A DNA stretch of 64,000 nucleotides. It comes from CAZHCA01 sp964530825 (GTDB taxonomy: Bacteria; Bacteroidota; Bacteroidia; Chitinophagales; Saprospiraceae). This document shows positions 27,011-35,590 of the stretch, piece after piece (the stretch's first letter is position 1; each line of letters begins with the position of its first letter). Position numbers and translations under genes: made by a program. Below the pieces are notes generated by a model. It saw only the letters and a list, made by a program, of their open reading frames with translations, had not been told where the DNA came from and made no database searches. The stretch covers positions 1 through 64,000 of the forward strand of contig CAZHCA010000006.1 in NCBI GenBank assembly GCA_964530825.1. Reading direction: 5' to 3'.

Positions 27011-28279
27011 ATGCTCATCCAATTCGTCGACTGGCTGGAGGCCCAATTTGGGGAATTCCCCGGAGCAGGTCTTTTCCAATACATCTCTTTTCGCGCCGGT
27101 GTGGCTGTGATTTTATCACTCATTATCTCCATGCTTTTCGGAGGACGCATCATTCGGTTTTTGCACCGACTCCAGGTCGGCGAATCTATTCGCGACCTGG
27201 GTTTGCAGGGTCAAAAGCAGAAAGAAGGCACCCCGACCATGGGCGGCGTCATCATCATTATGGCGATATTAATCCCTTGCCTGCTGATGGCGCGCCTGGA
27301 TAATGTCTATGTGATCACCATGATTGTAACCACTAGTTGGATGGCCATTATTGGTTTTCTGGATGACTACATTAAGGTGTTTCGCAAGGACAAAAAAGGC
27401 CTCAAAGGGTGGTTTAAAATCCTCGGCCAGATAGGACTGGGGTTGATTATTGCTCTGACGATGACCCTGAGCCAGGAAGTGGTGGTGCGCATGGAGACTG
27501 CAACTGCCCGGGAGATCGGACTCACCGGGGAGGACATGGTCGGCCAAACGTTCACGGTGGCCGAAAATGGCAACGCGGCTTTGGAAAAAGCGGACTACAA
27601 GACCAATCTGACTAATGTGCCTTTTTTGAAAGGGAACCGGTTAGATTATGTCTGGTTGGTGCCCCTGCCAAAGTCAATCCGGAAAGACTACGTCTGGTTG
27701 TTGTTCATTCCGCTGGTCATCTTTATTGTGACGGCCGTTTCGAATGCCGCCAACCTGACCGACGGGCTCGACGGCCTGGCTACGGGGATCTCGGGTATAA
27801 TCGCGGTAGCCCTAGGGGTTTTTGCCTACGTTTCGGGCAATGCGATCGCCGCTAATTACCTCAACATCCTGCACCTGCCTGGTACCGGAGAACTGGTCAT
27901 TTTCGCGGCAGCCCTGGCCGGCGCTTGCTTAGGGTTTCTGTGGTATAACGCTTTTCCGGCTCAGATTTTCATGGGCGATACCGGAAGCCTGACGTTGGGC
28001 GGCATCATCGCCGCCCTAGCCATTGTACTGCGGAAAGAACTCCTGATTCCATTGCTGTGCGGCGTATTTTTGGTAGAAAGCCTGTCGGTGATCATCCAGG
28101 TTTCCTACTTCAAATACACCAAGCGAAAATACGGAGAAGGACGCCGGATATTTTTGATGTCGCCTCTGCATCATCACTACCAGAAAAAGAACATGCATGA
28201 GGTGAAGATCGTGACGCGGTTCTGGATTGTTGGCATTCTTTTAGCAGTGCTGACCATTATCACCTTGAAAGTCCGCTAA
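27011..28279 (+). CDS. mraY: Phospho-MurNAc-pentapeptide transferase MraY
   Basis: Integral membrane enzyme making lipid I from UDP-MurNAc-pentapeptide and undecaprenyl phosphate. Family motifs include TPTMGG near residue 75, FLDDYIK near 117, NAANLTDGLDGLA and MGDTGSLTLGG, and the C-terminal HHHYQKK. At 422 aa it exceeds the common 320-360 aa because of an insert of about 80 residues (roughly 150-230, polar, SQEVVVRMETATARE onward). Such an insert is familiar in Bacteroidota homologues. A near-consensus -7 element (TATTTTTA, 26961-26968) in the upstream gap could be an internal promoter. Confidence 0.95.
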   Translation: MLIQFVDWLEAQFGEFPGAGLFQYISFRAGVAVILSLIISMLFGGRIIRFLHRLQVGESIRDLGLQGQKQKEGTPTMGGVIIIMAILIPCLLMARLDNVYVITMIVTTSWMAIIGFLDDYIKVFRKDKKGLKGWFKILGQIGLGLIIALTMTLSQEVVVRMETATAREIGLTGEDMVGQTFTVAENGNAALEKADYKTNLTNVPFLKGNRLDYVWLVPLPKSIRKDYVWLLFIPLVIFIVTAVSNAANLTDGLDGLATGISGIIAVALGVFAYVSGNAIAANYLNILHLPGTGELVIFAAALAGACLGFLWYNAFPAQIFMGDTGSLTLGGIIAALAIVLRKELLIPLLCGVFLVESLSVIIQVSYFKYTKRKYGEGRRIFLMSPLHHHYQKKNMHEVKIVTRFWIVGILLAVLTIITLKVR

Positions 28280-28290
28280 ACCAAACGGCT

Positions 28291-29628
28291 ATGGCAAAAG
28301 AAGACTGGAAAAGCATTGGTGTATTGGGCGCGGGCGAGAGTGGCGTTGGAGCAGCCTTACTTGCCCGGCGATATGGGTATGAAGTTTTTGTATCCGATCG
28401 TGGGCCAATCGCCGAGGGGCATCGGCGGGTCCTCGACGATGCCGGTATCGAATACGAGGCAGGCCAACACCGTATCGAACGGTTGTCCGTTGCCGATTTG
28501 ATCATTAAAAGCCCAGGGATACCTGACCAGGTTCCCCTGATGCAAAAACTTATAGCGGCCAGAAAGCCGGTCGTTTCGGAAATTGAATTTGCCTGGCAGT
28601 TTATAGAGCGGGCGACGATCGTGGGCATTACGGGAAGTAACGGTAAGACTACGACTACCCGGCTCACCCACCACCTGGCGCTGGCGGGTGGCTTGGATGC
28701 CACCCTGGCCGGTAATGTGGGGATTGCTTTTGCCCGTAGCCTGTTGGACCGGGAAACGGCGTACTACATCCTGGAACTCAGCAGCTTCCAGCTGGACGGA
28801 ATAAAAGAATTTCGTCCCGATTATGCCGCGATTTTGAATATGTCGCCCGATCATTTGGACCGGTATGACTACCGGATGGAAAAATACGTGGCCGCCAAAT
28901 TTCGGATTACGCGTAACCAGGGGCCTGATGACTATTTTTTCTATCTCCAGGAGGATCCCTACGTAGCTCCCTACCTGGATGCGCACCCCACGCGGGCGCA
29001 AGTCTACGGGTTGTCGACGGACAGCGCAGGGCCAGACGGTGTTACCTACGAGGGCGAGTGGTACGATCTGGAAAGGACGACCCTCATCGGGGATCATAAC
29101 GCCCGAAATGCCCTTTTCGCCATCGCGATGGTGCGCCGGCTGGGGGTGAGTCCCGATCAGATCCGCGCGGGCTTGCAGACTTTCCGCAATGATCCGCACC
29201 GGATGGAGGTCGTTGCGGAGGTGAATGGCGTGACCTACTATAACGATAGTAAAGCCACCAACGTGGATGCTGCTTTTTTCGCCCTTAAGGCGATGCGGCG
29301 GCCCGTCGTGTGGATCGCCGGCGGGCAGGATAAAGGCAACGACTACCAGCCATTGCTGGAGCTGGTCGCCGAGCGCGTCAGCGGCCTGATTTGCCTGGGC
29401 GTGGAAAATGAAAAACTGAAAGCGACTTTCGGACCGCTGGTAGATAAAGTGGCCGAAAGCCGGAGTGCAGCCGGGGCAGTGGCCCAGGCATACGAGTGGG
29501 CCGAACCCGGCGATGTGGTTTTACTATCGCCGGCTTGTGCAAGCTTTGATTTATTTAAAAACTATATCGATCGGGGCGACCAGTTCAAAATGGCCGTCCG
29601 CGAATTGCAACAACAAAATGCACCTTAG
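28291..29628 (+). CDS. murD: UDP-MurNAc-L-alanine:D-glutamate ligase MurD
   Basis: Cytoplasmic ATP-dependent ligase that adds D-Glu to UDP-MurNAc-L-Ala. The 445-aa protein has an N-terminal Rossmann-like UDP-binding domain (IGVLGAGESGVGAALLA), the P-loop GSNGKTT at 115-121 and the central motif LELSSFQLD. The C-terminal domain contains WIAGGQDKGNDY and SPACASFDLFKNYIDRG, which are strong MurD signatures. It lies 11 bp after mraY, and ftsW begins immediately after its stop codon. Confidence 0.96.
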   Translation: MAKEDWKSIGVLGAGESGVGAALLARRYGYEVFVSDRGPIAEGHRRVLDDAGIEYEAGQHRIERLSVADLIIKSPGIPDQVPLMQKLIAARKPVVSEIEFAWQFIERATIVGITGSNGKTTTTRLTHHLALAGGLDATLAGNVGIAFARSLLDRETAYYILELSSFQLDGIKEFRPDYAAILNMSPDHLDRYDYRMEKYVAAKFRITRNQGPDDYFFYLQEDPYVAPYLDAHPTRAQVYGLSTDSAGPDGVTYEGEWYDLERTTLIGDHNARNALFAIAMVRRLGVSPDQIRAGLQTFRNDPHRMEVVAEVNGVTYYNDSKATNVDAAFFALKAMRRPVVWIAGGQDKGNDYQPLLELVAERVSGLICLGVENEKLKATFGPLVDKVAESRSAAGAVAQAYEWAEPGDVVLLSPACASFDLFKNYIDRGDQFKMAVRELQQQNAP

Positions 29629-30798
29629 ATGAACGTACTGACCAGAATCGGCGCCAATTTTCGGGGTGATCGGGCCATTTGGGCCATCATTGTGGTGCTG
29701 GCCGTCTTTTCCCTGCTGGCCGTGTACAGCTCTACGGGAACCTTGGCTTACCGCGAGCGGGGTGGCAATACAGAGGCGTTCTTGTTCAAGCACGGCATCA
29801 TTCTGATGGGCGGTCTCTTTCTGGTCTACCTATGCCACAGCCTGCAATATGAATGGTACCAACGCATCGGGCCAGTGTTGTTATTGATCTCTATCCCGCT
29901 GCTGATGTATACTATTGCCTACGGTGCGGAACTCAACCAGGCCCGGCGTTGGATCGAGGTGCCCTTCGTAGGGATCACCTTCCAGACATCGGATTTCGCT
30001 AAGGTGGCCCTAATTTTATACGTGGCCCAAAAGATTGCCGCCAAGCAGGAGTATATCCGGGATTTCAATAGCGCCTTTCTGCCGCTCATTGTGCCCATCC
30101 TGCTGATTTGCGGCCTTATTGCGCCTGCCGACCTATCGACGGCTTTGCTGTTGTTTTTCACCTGCGTACTGATGTTGTTCGTAGGTCGGGTGGGCGTACC
30201 TTATATTTTGCTACTGCTTTTGCTGGGTATTGTGGTGTTCTCCATCCTGATCGTGCTGGGCGAGTTTGCTCCCAACGTCGTGCGGGTCGATACCTGGGTG
30301 AGCCGGGTGCAGGACTTTGCCAAGGGCGAAGGTGGCTTCCAGGTCGAACAAGCCAAAATTGCAATTGCTAATGGCGAGTGGTTCGGGCGCGGTCCGGGGA
30401 ATAGCATCCAGCGCAACTACCTGCCCTCGCCCTACGCCGACTTCATCTACGCCATCATCTGCGAAGAGTACGGCGTGCTTGGCGGCGCGATGATCGTTTT
30501 CCTCTACCTGGCTCTGTTTTTCCGGGTGACCCGACTGGTTACGAAAAGCCCCAAGGCATTCGGCGCAATGGCCGCCGTGGGATTATCCATAGCCCTCGTG
30601 GCACAAGCATTTTCTAACATAGCCGTATCGGTCCATCTGGTGCCGGTTACCGGGCTCACCCTACCCATGATCAGTATGGGGGGAACGTCGGTGCTGTTCA
30701 CCTGTATATCGTTCGGCATCATATTGAGTATCAGCAAATACATCGAATCCCTGAACCAAGACGATGATTTCGAACTGGCACTGGATGACATAGAATAA
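29629..30798 (+). CDS. ftsW: Septal peptidoglycan polymerase FtsW (SEDS family)
   Basis: Polytopic membrane glycosyltransferase that polymerises lipid II at the division site with FtsI. The 389-aa product has about ten membrane helices. Family features include RRWIEVPFVGITFQTSDFAK, the periplasmic loop ending GRGPGNSIQRNYLPSPYADF, and the C-terminal PVTGLTLPMISMGGTSVL. It has no spacer from murD and is 3 bp from murG. Position between murD and murG supports FtsW over RodA. Confidence 0.94.
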   Translation: MNVLTRIGANFRGDRAIWAIIVVLAVFSLLAVYSSTGTLAYRERGGNTEAFLFKHGIILMGGLFLVYLCHSLQYEWYQRIGPVLLLISIPLLMYTIAYGAELNQARRWIEVPFVGITFQTSDFAKVALILYVAQKIAAKQEYIRDFNSAFLPLIVPILLICGLIAPADLSTALLLFFTCVLMLFVGRVGVPYILLLLLLGIVVFSILIVLGEFAPNVVRVDTWVSRVQDFAKGEGGFQVEQAKIAIANGEWFGRGPGNSIQRNYLPSPYADFIYAIICEEYGVLGGAMIVFLYLALFFRVTRLVTKSPKAFGAMAAVGLSIALVAQAFSNIAVSVHLVPVTGLTLPMISMGGTSVLFTCISFGIILSISKYIESLNQDDDFELALDDIE

Positions 30799-30801
30799 CG
30801 T

Positions 30802-31926
30802 ATGAACACTACGGCACCCACATTGAAATGCATCATCAGCGGGGGCGGCACTGGCGGCCACATCTTCCCTGCTATTGCCATCGCCGATGCACTGCGGGCC
30901 AAGATTCCCGGAGCCGAAATTCTGTTCGTGGGCGCTAAAGGGAAAATGGAAATGGAGCGCGTACCCCAGGCTGGCTATCCCATCGAAGGGTTGTGGATCA
31001 GCGGTTTTAGTCGCAAGCTGCGTTGGTCGACGCTGCTTTTTCCTGTTAAATTACTGAGCAGCCTGATCAAGGCGCGGCGGATCATCAGGCGCTTTCAGCC
31101 ATCGGTGGCAGTGGGCGTGGGAGGCTACGCCAGCGGACCGCTGCTCGAGATGGCCTCGCGTTCCGGTGTGCCCTGCCTGATTCAGGAACAAAACTCTTAC
31201 GCAGGGATAACCAACCGGTTGTTGGGTAAAAAGGTCGATCGCATCTGCGTAGCCTACGAGGGTATGGATCGCTTTTTCCCGAAAAAGAAAATTATTTTGA
31301 CCGGCAATCCGGTGCGTCAGGACCTCACAGCAGGCGAGGTAAGCCAGAAAGAAGCCCTGGATCATTTCCAGCTAGACCATGGGAAGAAAACCGTACTCAT
31401 CTTCGGGGGCAGCCAGGGTGCACGCACCCTGAATCAGGCTGTCGCCGGCGATTGGGAACGCATTGGCAAACGCAAAGACGATGTGCAGATTCTTTGGCAG
31501 GTTGGCAAATTGTACTGGGAAGAATACCGGGAAAGCCGGACGGCCAAATTGCCCAACGTGCGGGTGCTGCCTTTTATCGACCGCATGGATAAGGCCTATG
31601 CGCTGGCCGATCTGGTCGTGTGCCGTGCCGGAGCCCTGACGATATCCGAACTCGCATGCCTGGGTAAAGCCAGCCTGCTGGTCCCTTCGCCCAACGTGGC
31701 CGAAGACCACCAAATGAAAAACGCCCAGGCTTTGGTCGACCGCGATGCGGCCCGGCTGGTAGCCGACCGTTTTGCGGTGGAAAAGATGATCCGCGAGGCT
31801 TTTGAGCTGCTCGATCACCCGCAGAGCCTGACGGCCCTGCAGCAACGTATTCAAAAATTCGCCCGGCCCCGCGCTGCGACCGACATCGCAGAGCAGGTAC
31901 TGGAGCTGGTTAATACAACAAATTGA
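30802..31926 (+). CDS. murG: Lipid II synthase MurG
   Basis: Membrane-associated GT28 glycosyltransferase that adds GlcNAc to lipid I. The 374-aa protein opens with the substrate loop SGGGTGGHIFPA (His20), then VGVGGYASGP and LIQEQNSYAG in the N-terminal domain. The C-terminal donor domain carries IFGGSQGARTLNQ, VCRAGALTISEL and the closing PNVAEDHQ region. It is translationally coupled to murC: its TGA overlaps the murC ATG by one base. Confidence 0.96.
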   Translation: MNTTAPTLKCIISGGGTGGHIFPAIAIADALRAKIPGAEILFVGAKGKMEMERVPQAGYPIEGLWISGFSRKLRWSTLLFPVKLLSSLIKARRIIRRFQPSVAVGVGGYASGPLLEMASRSGVPCLIQEQNSYAGITNRLLGKKVDRICVAYEGMDRFFPKKKIILTGNPVRQDLTAGEVSQKEALDHFQLDHGKKTVLIFGGSQGARTLNQAVAGDWERIGKRKDDVQILWQVGKLYWEEYRESRTAKLPNVRVLPFIDRMDKAYALADLVVCRAGALTISELACLGKASLLVPSPNVAEDHQMKNAQALVDRDAARLVADRFAVEKMIREAFELLDHPQSLTALQQRIQKFARPRAATDIAEQVLELVNTTN

Positions 31927-33299
31927 TGCAAGTCGATCAACTCCACACCCTGCACTTCATCGGCATTGGCGGCATCGGCATGAGCGCCCTGGCCCGCTAT
32001 TTCCATAGCCGAGGGGTACAGGTCTCGGGCTACGACCGAACACCTTCGGCGTTGACCCGTGCCATGGAGAAGGAGGGTATCGCTATCCATTACGAAGAAG
32101 CCATTGAGCGGATTCCGGAAGCGGTACAAATGGTCGTCTACACGCCGGCAGTGCCGAATACCCATCGTGAACTACGGTGGTTGCGCAGCAGGGGCGTACC
32201 TGTAAAAAAACGGGCCGAAATATTGGGCATGATCAGTCGCTCCAAGCGGACCTTGGCCGTGGCAGGTACCCACGGTAAGACCACAACCTCGAGCATGTTG
32301 GCCCACCTGTTGCGCAGCGGCGGGGTGGAAGCCACCGCCTTCCTTGGCGGCATTGCCCTTAATTTCGAGTCGAATTACGTCTACGGCGAAGGCGATTGGG
32401 TAGTCGTAGAGGCGGATGAGTTTGATCGCTCTTTCCTCCACCTCGACCCCGAGATGGCCGTGATTCTATCTATGGATGCCGACCATCTGGATATCTACGG
32501 TGATTACGAGCAGATGCTGGCTACCGGTTTCCGGGCTTTTGCTCAAAAAATAAAACCCGGCGGGAAACTGTGGATCCGTGCCGGCCTGGAATCGCAACTG
32601 GTAGATGACGGTGCTGCCGTATTGAGCTTTGGGATCGATGCAGGACTGTACCGGGCCGAAAACGTACGGGTCGAGAACGGCCGCTTCGTTTTTGATTTTA
32701 CAGGCCCGCAACAGCAGCTAACTGGATTGGTGCTCCCGTTGCCTGGCCGCCATAATGTGGAAAATGCTACAGCGGCTATTGCTTTGGCCTTGGCGGCCGG
32801 GGTAGATGCAGATGCTATCGGTTCGGGGCTGGCTAGCTTCCGGGGCATCAAGCGACGCTTTGAGATGATTTTCCAGGATGATCAGCGGGCATATATAGAT
32901 GATTATGCCCACCATCCTACCGAGCTGACTGCTGCCATTGCTGCGGCGCGGGAGCTTTTCCCCGGTCGAAAGGTGACCGGTATCTTTCAGCCCCATCTCT
33001 TCACTCGTACGCGCGATTTCGCTGAGGGCTTCGCCCGGGCGTTGGATGACCTGGATGAATTGTGGATGCTGGATATCTACCCCGCTCGAGAGGACCCGAT
33101 TCCCGGCGTGGATGCGCAATTGATTTTGGATAAAATGAAAAGTCAACATAAGCGATTGCTGGCTAAGGCGGAAGTCTTGCCGGCAATCGAATCGAATGAC
33201 TGGGAAGTATTATTAACCCTCGGGGCGGGTGACATCGACCGGCTGGTAAGTCCCATACGCGACTGGCTGGTACAAACCGGAGATAACCATGTTGGATAA
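31926..33299 (+). CDS. murC: UDP-MurNAc:L-alanine ligase MurC
   Basis: Cytoplasmic ATP-dependent ligase that adds the first stem-peptide residue to UDP-MurNAc. The N-terminus HFIGIGGIGMSALARY is the Rossmann signature of MurC. The P-loop GTHGKTT starts at Gly114. The central domain has VVVEADEFDRSFL, and the C-terminal domain has DDYAHHPTE and FQPHLFTRT. I start at the ATG at 31926 rather than the TTG one codon earlier, giving 457 aa. It overlaps ftsQ by 11 bp. Confidence 0.96.
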   Translation: MQVDQLHTLHFIGIGGIGMSALARYFHSRGVQVSGYDRTPSALTRAMEKEGIAIHYEEAIERIPEAVQMVVYTPAVPNTHRELRWLRSRGVPVKKRAEILGMISRSKRTLAVAGTHGKTTTSSMLAHLLRSGGVEATAFLGGIALNFESNYVYGEGDWVVVEADEFDRSFLHLDPEMAVILSMDADHLDIYGDYEQMLATGFRAFAQKIKPGGKLWIRAGLESQLVDDGAAVLSFGIDAGLYRAENVRVENGRFVFDFTGPQQQLTGLVLPLPGRHNVENATAAIALALAAGVDADAIGSGLASFRGIKRRFEMIFQDDQRAYIDDYAHHPTELTAAIAAARELFPGRKVTGIFQPHLFTRTRDFAEGFARALDDLDELWMLDIYPAREDPIPGVDAQLILDKMKSQHKRLLAKAEVLPAIESNDWEVLLTLGAGDIDRLVSPIRDWLVQTGDNHVG

Positions 33300-34068
33300 T
33301 CGCCCGGAACTCAAAGCTTCGCTGAAGCGCATCGGCTGGACCGCACTGGCCATCGGCGCCTTCATGGTCGTCATTGCTGCCGTGGATTACAAAAAGTCGA
33401 CCCGCGTGCAAAGAATGGATATCGTGGTGCATCCGCTGGGGAAAAATGCCTGGCTGATCGACGAGGAAGACATTCGCGGCGCTATCGACCTGAGCTTTGA
33501 ATATCCACTGGAAGGACTGCCGGTCGGGCAACTGGATGTGAAACGCGTAGAGCGCGTGCTGGAGGAAGATCCCTTCATTTTGGATGCCGACGTATACCTG
33601 ACAGCTAACAATGTACTGGAAATCGGCGTGATCCAACGGCAACCCGTACTGCGCATCATCGATCGCAACGGACTCAGCTACTACCTCGACCGCGAAGGCA
33701 ACAAGATGCCACTGTCCGAAAACTTTACAGCCCGCGTACTGGTAGCCAGTGGTAATATTCCGCCGCACGTGCCCGATTTTCTGGAGCGAGAGCAGCACAC
33801 ACTCCATGACTTATTCCGGATGTCGGCAGACATTCGCCGCGATGAACTTTTGCATCCCCTGATCGATCAGGTGTACGTGAGTAGTAAGGGCGAGTTTATC
33901 CTGCTGCCAAAAGTGGGCGACCACAAGATCAACTTTGGCGAATACGTGGATGTGGATCGCAAATGGCGTAATCTGCGCATTTTCTACCAAGAGATAATCC
34001 CGCAGGAGGGCTGGCAACGATTTAAAAGCGTGAATTTGAAATACGATGGGCAGATCGTCTGCAGATAA
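33289..34068 (+). CDS. ftsQ: Cell division protein FtsQ
   Basis: The 259-aa bitopic protein is a divisome assembly factor. It has a short cytoplasmic N-terminus, one membrane helix (WTALAIGAFMVVIAAVDY, about residues 15-32), and a periplasmic POTRA-like and beta region (RVERVLEEDPFILDADVYL). The end of the second domain is KSVNLKYDGQIVCR. Sequence conservation is low, and the call rests on topology and the murC-ftsQ-ftsA order. It overlaps the murC 3' end by 11 bp, suggesting coupled translation. Confidence 0.9.
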   Translation: MLDNRPELKASLKRIGWTALAIGAFMVVIAAVDYKKSTRVQRMDIVVHPLGKNAWLIDEEDIRGAIDLSFEYPLEGLPVGQLDVKRVERVLEEDPFILDADVYLTANNVLEIGVIQRQPVLRIIDRNGLSYYLDREGNKMPLSENFTARVLVASGNIPPHVPDFLEREQHTLHDLFRMSADIRRDELLHPLIDQVYVSSKGEFILLPKVGDHKINFGEYVDVDRKWRNLRIFYQEIIPQEGWQRFKSVNLKYDGQIVCR

Positions 34069-34100
34069 ACGATTCCCATAAAATTAATGAAAACCACTAG

Positions 34101-34120
34101 GCCGGTAGGGAGCTACCGGC
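34101..34120 (+). promoter_or_regulatory. Perfect 8-bp hairpin in the ftsQ-ftsA spacer
   Basis: GCCGGTAG and CTACCGGC are perfectly complementary around the tetraloop GGAG. The hairpin ends 20 nt before the ftsA ATG at 34141, and no T-tract follows on the plus strand, so it is not a standard terminator. It may be an mRNA-processing, stability or translation-control element. A comparable hairpin precedes ftsZ. Confidence 0.65.
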
Positions 34121-34140
34121 AAAGCGAAAAAGGAAACATT

Positions 34141-35469
34141 ATGGAGGTAAACAGCAAGAACAACAATCTCGTGGTGGCGCTGGACATTGGCACGACCAAG
34201 GTATGCGCTCTGGCCGGCCGGCGTGATAAGCACGGCCGCATTGAGGTTTTGGGCGTCGGTAAGGTAGCCTCAACCGGAGTCCTGCGCGGCGTCGTTTCGA
34301 ACATCGAGAAGACCGTCAATGCCATCGCACAAGCAAAAGAATCGGTAGAGCGCGCCACAGGCGAGCAATTTACCAAGGTGCACGTGGGTATTGCGGGGCA
34401 GCACATCAAAAGCCTGCAGCACCGAGGCATCCTGACGCGCGACAACGACCATACGGAGATTGGGCCGGCCGATATCGACCGCCTGATCAGCGATATGTTC
34501 AAGCTGGTCCTACCTCCGGGCGACCGGATCCTGCACGTCATTCCGCAGGAGTATACCATCGATAACGAGCAGGGGATTACTGATCCCATTGGTATGTCGG
34601 GGGTACGCTTGGAAGCGAACTTTCACATCATCACCGGGCAGATTACGGCTTCGCAGAACATCCATCGCTGCGTGAAACGCACCGGCCTGAAGGTGGCAAA
34701 TATGACCCTGGAGCCCATCGCTTCGGCTACGGCCGTCTTGAGTCATGAGGAGAAAGAAGCAGGGGTAGCCCTAGTCGATATGGGCGGTGGCACCACCGAT
34801 ATCACCATATTTCACGATGGTATCATACGGCACACAGCGGTCATTCCCTTCGGCGGTAATGTAATTACCAAAGATATCAAAGAGGGATGTACCGTGATGA
34901 CCGAGCAAGCCGAAAAGCTCAAAGTCAAATTCGGGGCGGCCCTCGCCGAAGAGGTGTACGACAACAGGATCATCTCTATCCCGGGTTTGCGTGGGCACGA
35001 GCATAAAGAAATCGCTGAGAAAAACTTGGCGCGCATCATCCAGGCCCGAGCCGAGGAAATTCTGGACTATGTCATCTGGGAGATCCGCCGCTCGGGTTAC
35101 GAGCGCAAGCTGGTAGCTGGCATCGTGCTTACCGGTGGCGGCGCCTTGCTGAAGCACATCGATAAGCTGGCCGAATTCCACACCGGGATGAGCACACGGA
35201 TCGGGGTGCCGGTCGACCAACTGGCCCATGGCTACCACGAAAAACTGAGCAGCCCCATCTTCGCCACCGGAATCGGCCTGCTGATGAAAGGCATCGAGGA
35301 TGAAGCCAGTGGCCGCCTGCAGGAGCTCGATGAGGAAGCTTCTTCGACTCCGGGTGCGCACCGAAGCGTAAATGTCGAGGCCGGGATGGCCACAGCCAAT
35401 AAATGGTTTGAGCAACTGTTCAAACGCACCAAAGAATGGTTTGAGGCCGACCCCGATGCCGACCTCTAG
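34141..35469 (+). CDS. ftsA: Cell division protein FtsA
   Basis: Actin-like ATPase that tethers FtsZ filaments to the membrane. The 442-aa product has ALDIGTTKVCAL at 13-24 (phosphate 1 loop), VDMGGGTTDITIF (phosphate 2) and the adenosine motif GIVLTGGGALLKHI. The C-terminus NKWFEQLFKRTKEWFEA is an amphipathic membrane-targeting helix. An in-frame ATG at 34087 would put the 34101-34120 hairpin inside the coding region. The ATG at 34141 is preceded by AAAGGAAA at good spacing and gives the usual N-terminus. Confidence 0.95.
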   Translation: MEVNSKNNNLVVALDIGTTKVCALAGRRDKHGRIEVLGVGKVASTGVLRGVVSNIEKTVNAIAQAKESVERATGEQFTKVHVGIAGQHIKSLQHRGILTRDNDHTEIGPADIDRLISDMFKLVLPPGDRILHVIPQEYTIDNEQGITDPIGMSGVRLEANFHIITGQITASQNIHRCVKRTGLKVANMTLEPIASATAVLSHEEKEAGVALVDMGGGTTDITIFHDGIIRHTAVIPFGGNVITKDIKEGCTVMTEQAEKLKVKFGAALAEEVYDNRIISIPGLRGHEHKEIAEKNLARIIQARAEEILDYVIWEIRRSGYERKLVAGIVLTGGGALLKHIDKLAEFHTGMSTRIGVPVDQLAHGYHEKLSSPIFATGIGLLMKGIEDEASGRLQELDEEASSTPGAHRSVNVEAGMATANKWFEQLFKRTKEWFEADPDADL

Positions 35470-35543
35470 CTCAAATAGCCGCTTTAAGTAGAAAACAGAT
35501 ACTGATATTTTTTAAAAGCTGCGGTAAGCAATGGGAAAGTACA

Positions 35544-35572
35544 CGGGTAAGCCAATCCAGAGGACTTGCCCG
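35544..35572 (+). promoter_or_regulatory. Hairpin in the ftsA-ftsZ spacer
   Basis: CGGGTAAG (35544-35551) pairs with CTTGCCCG (35565-35572) over 8 bp with one U-G pair and a 13-nt loop. It ends 18 nt before the ftsZ ATG at 35591. No T-tract follows. Its position mirrors the hairpin before ftsA. Confidence 0.55.
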
Positions 35573-35590
35573 GGCTGCAGCCAAAAAACA

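Noticed and set aside
28357..29199. 280-aa minus-strand frame opposite murD
   Set aside because: murD has full family motifs in the sense frame, and the antisense product has none.
35531..35590. In-frame N-terminal extension of FtsZ with a CPGC motif
   Set aside because: The conserved FtsZ N-terminus begins at 35591, and the extension covers the leader hairpin. It is better explained as untranslated spacer.
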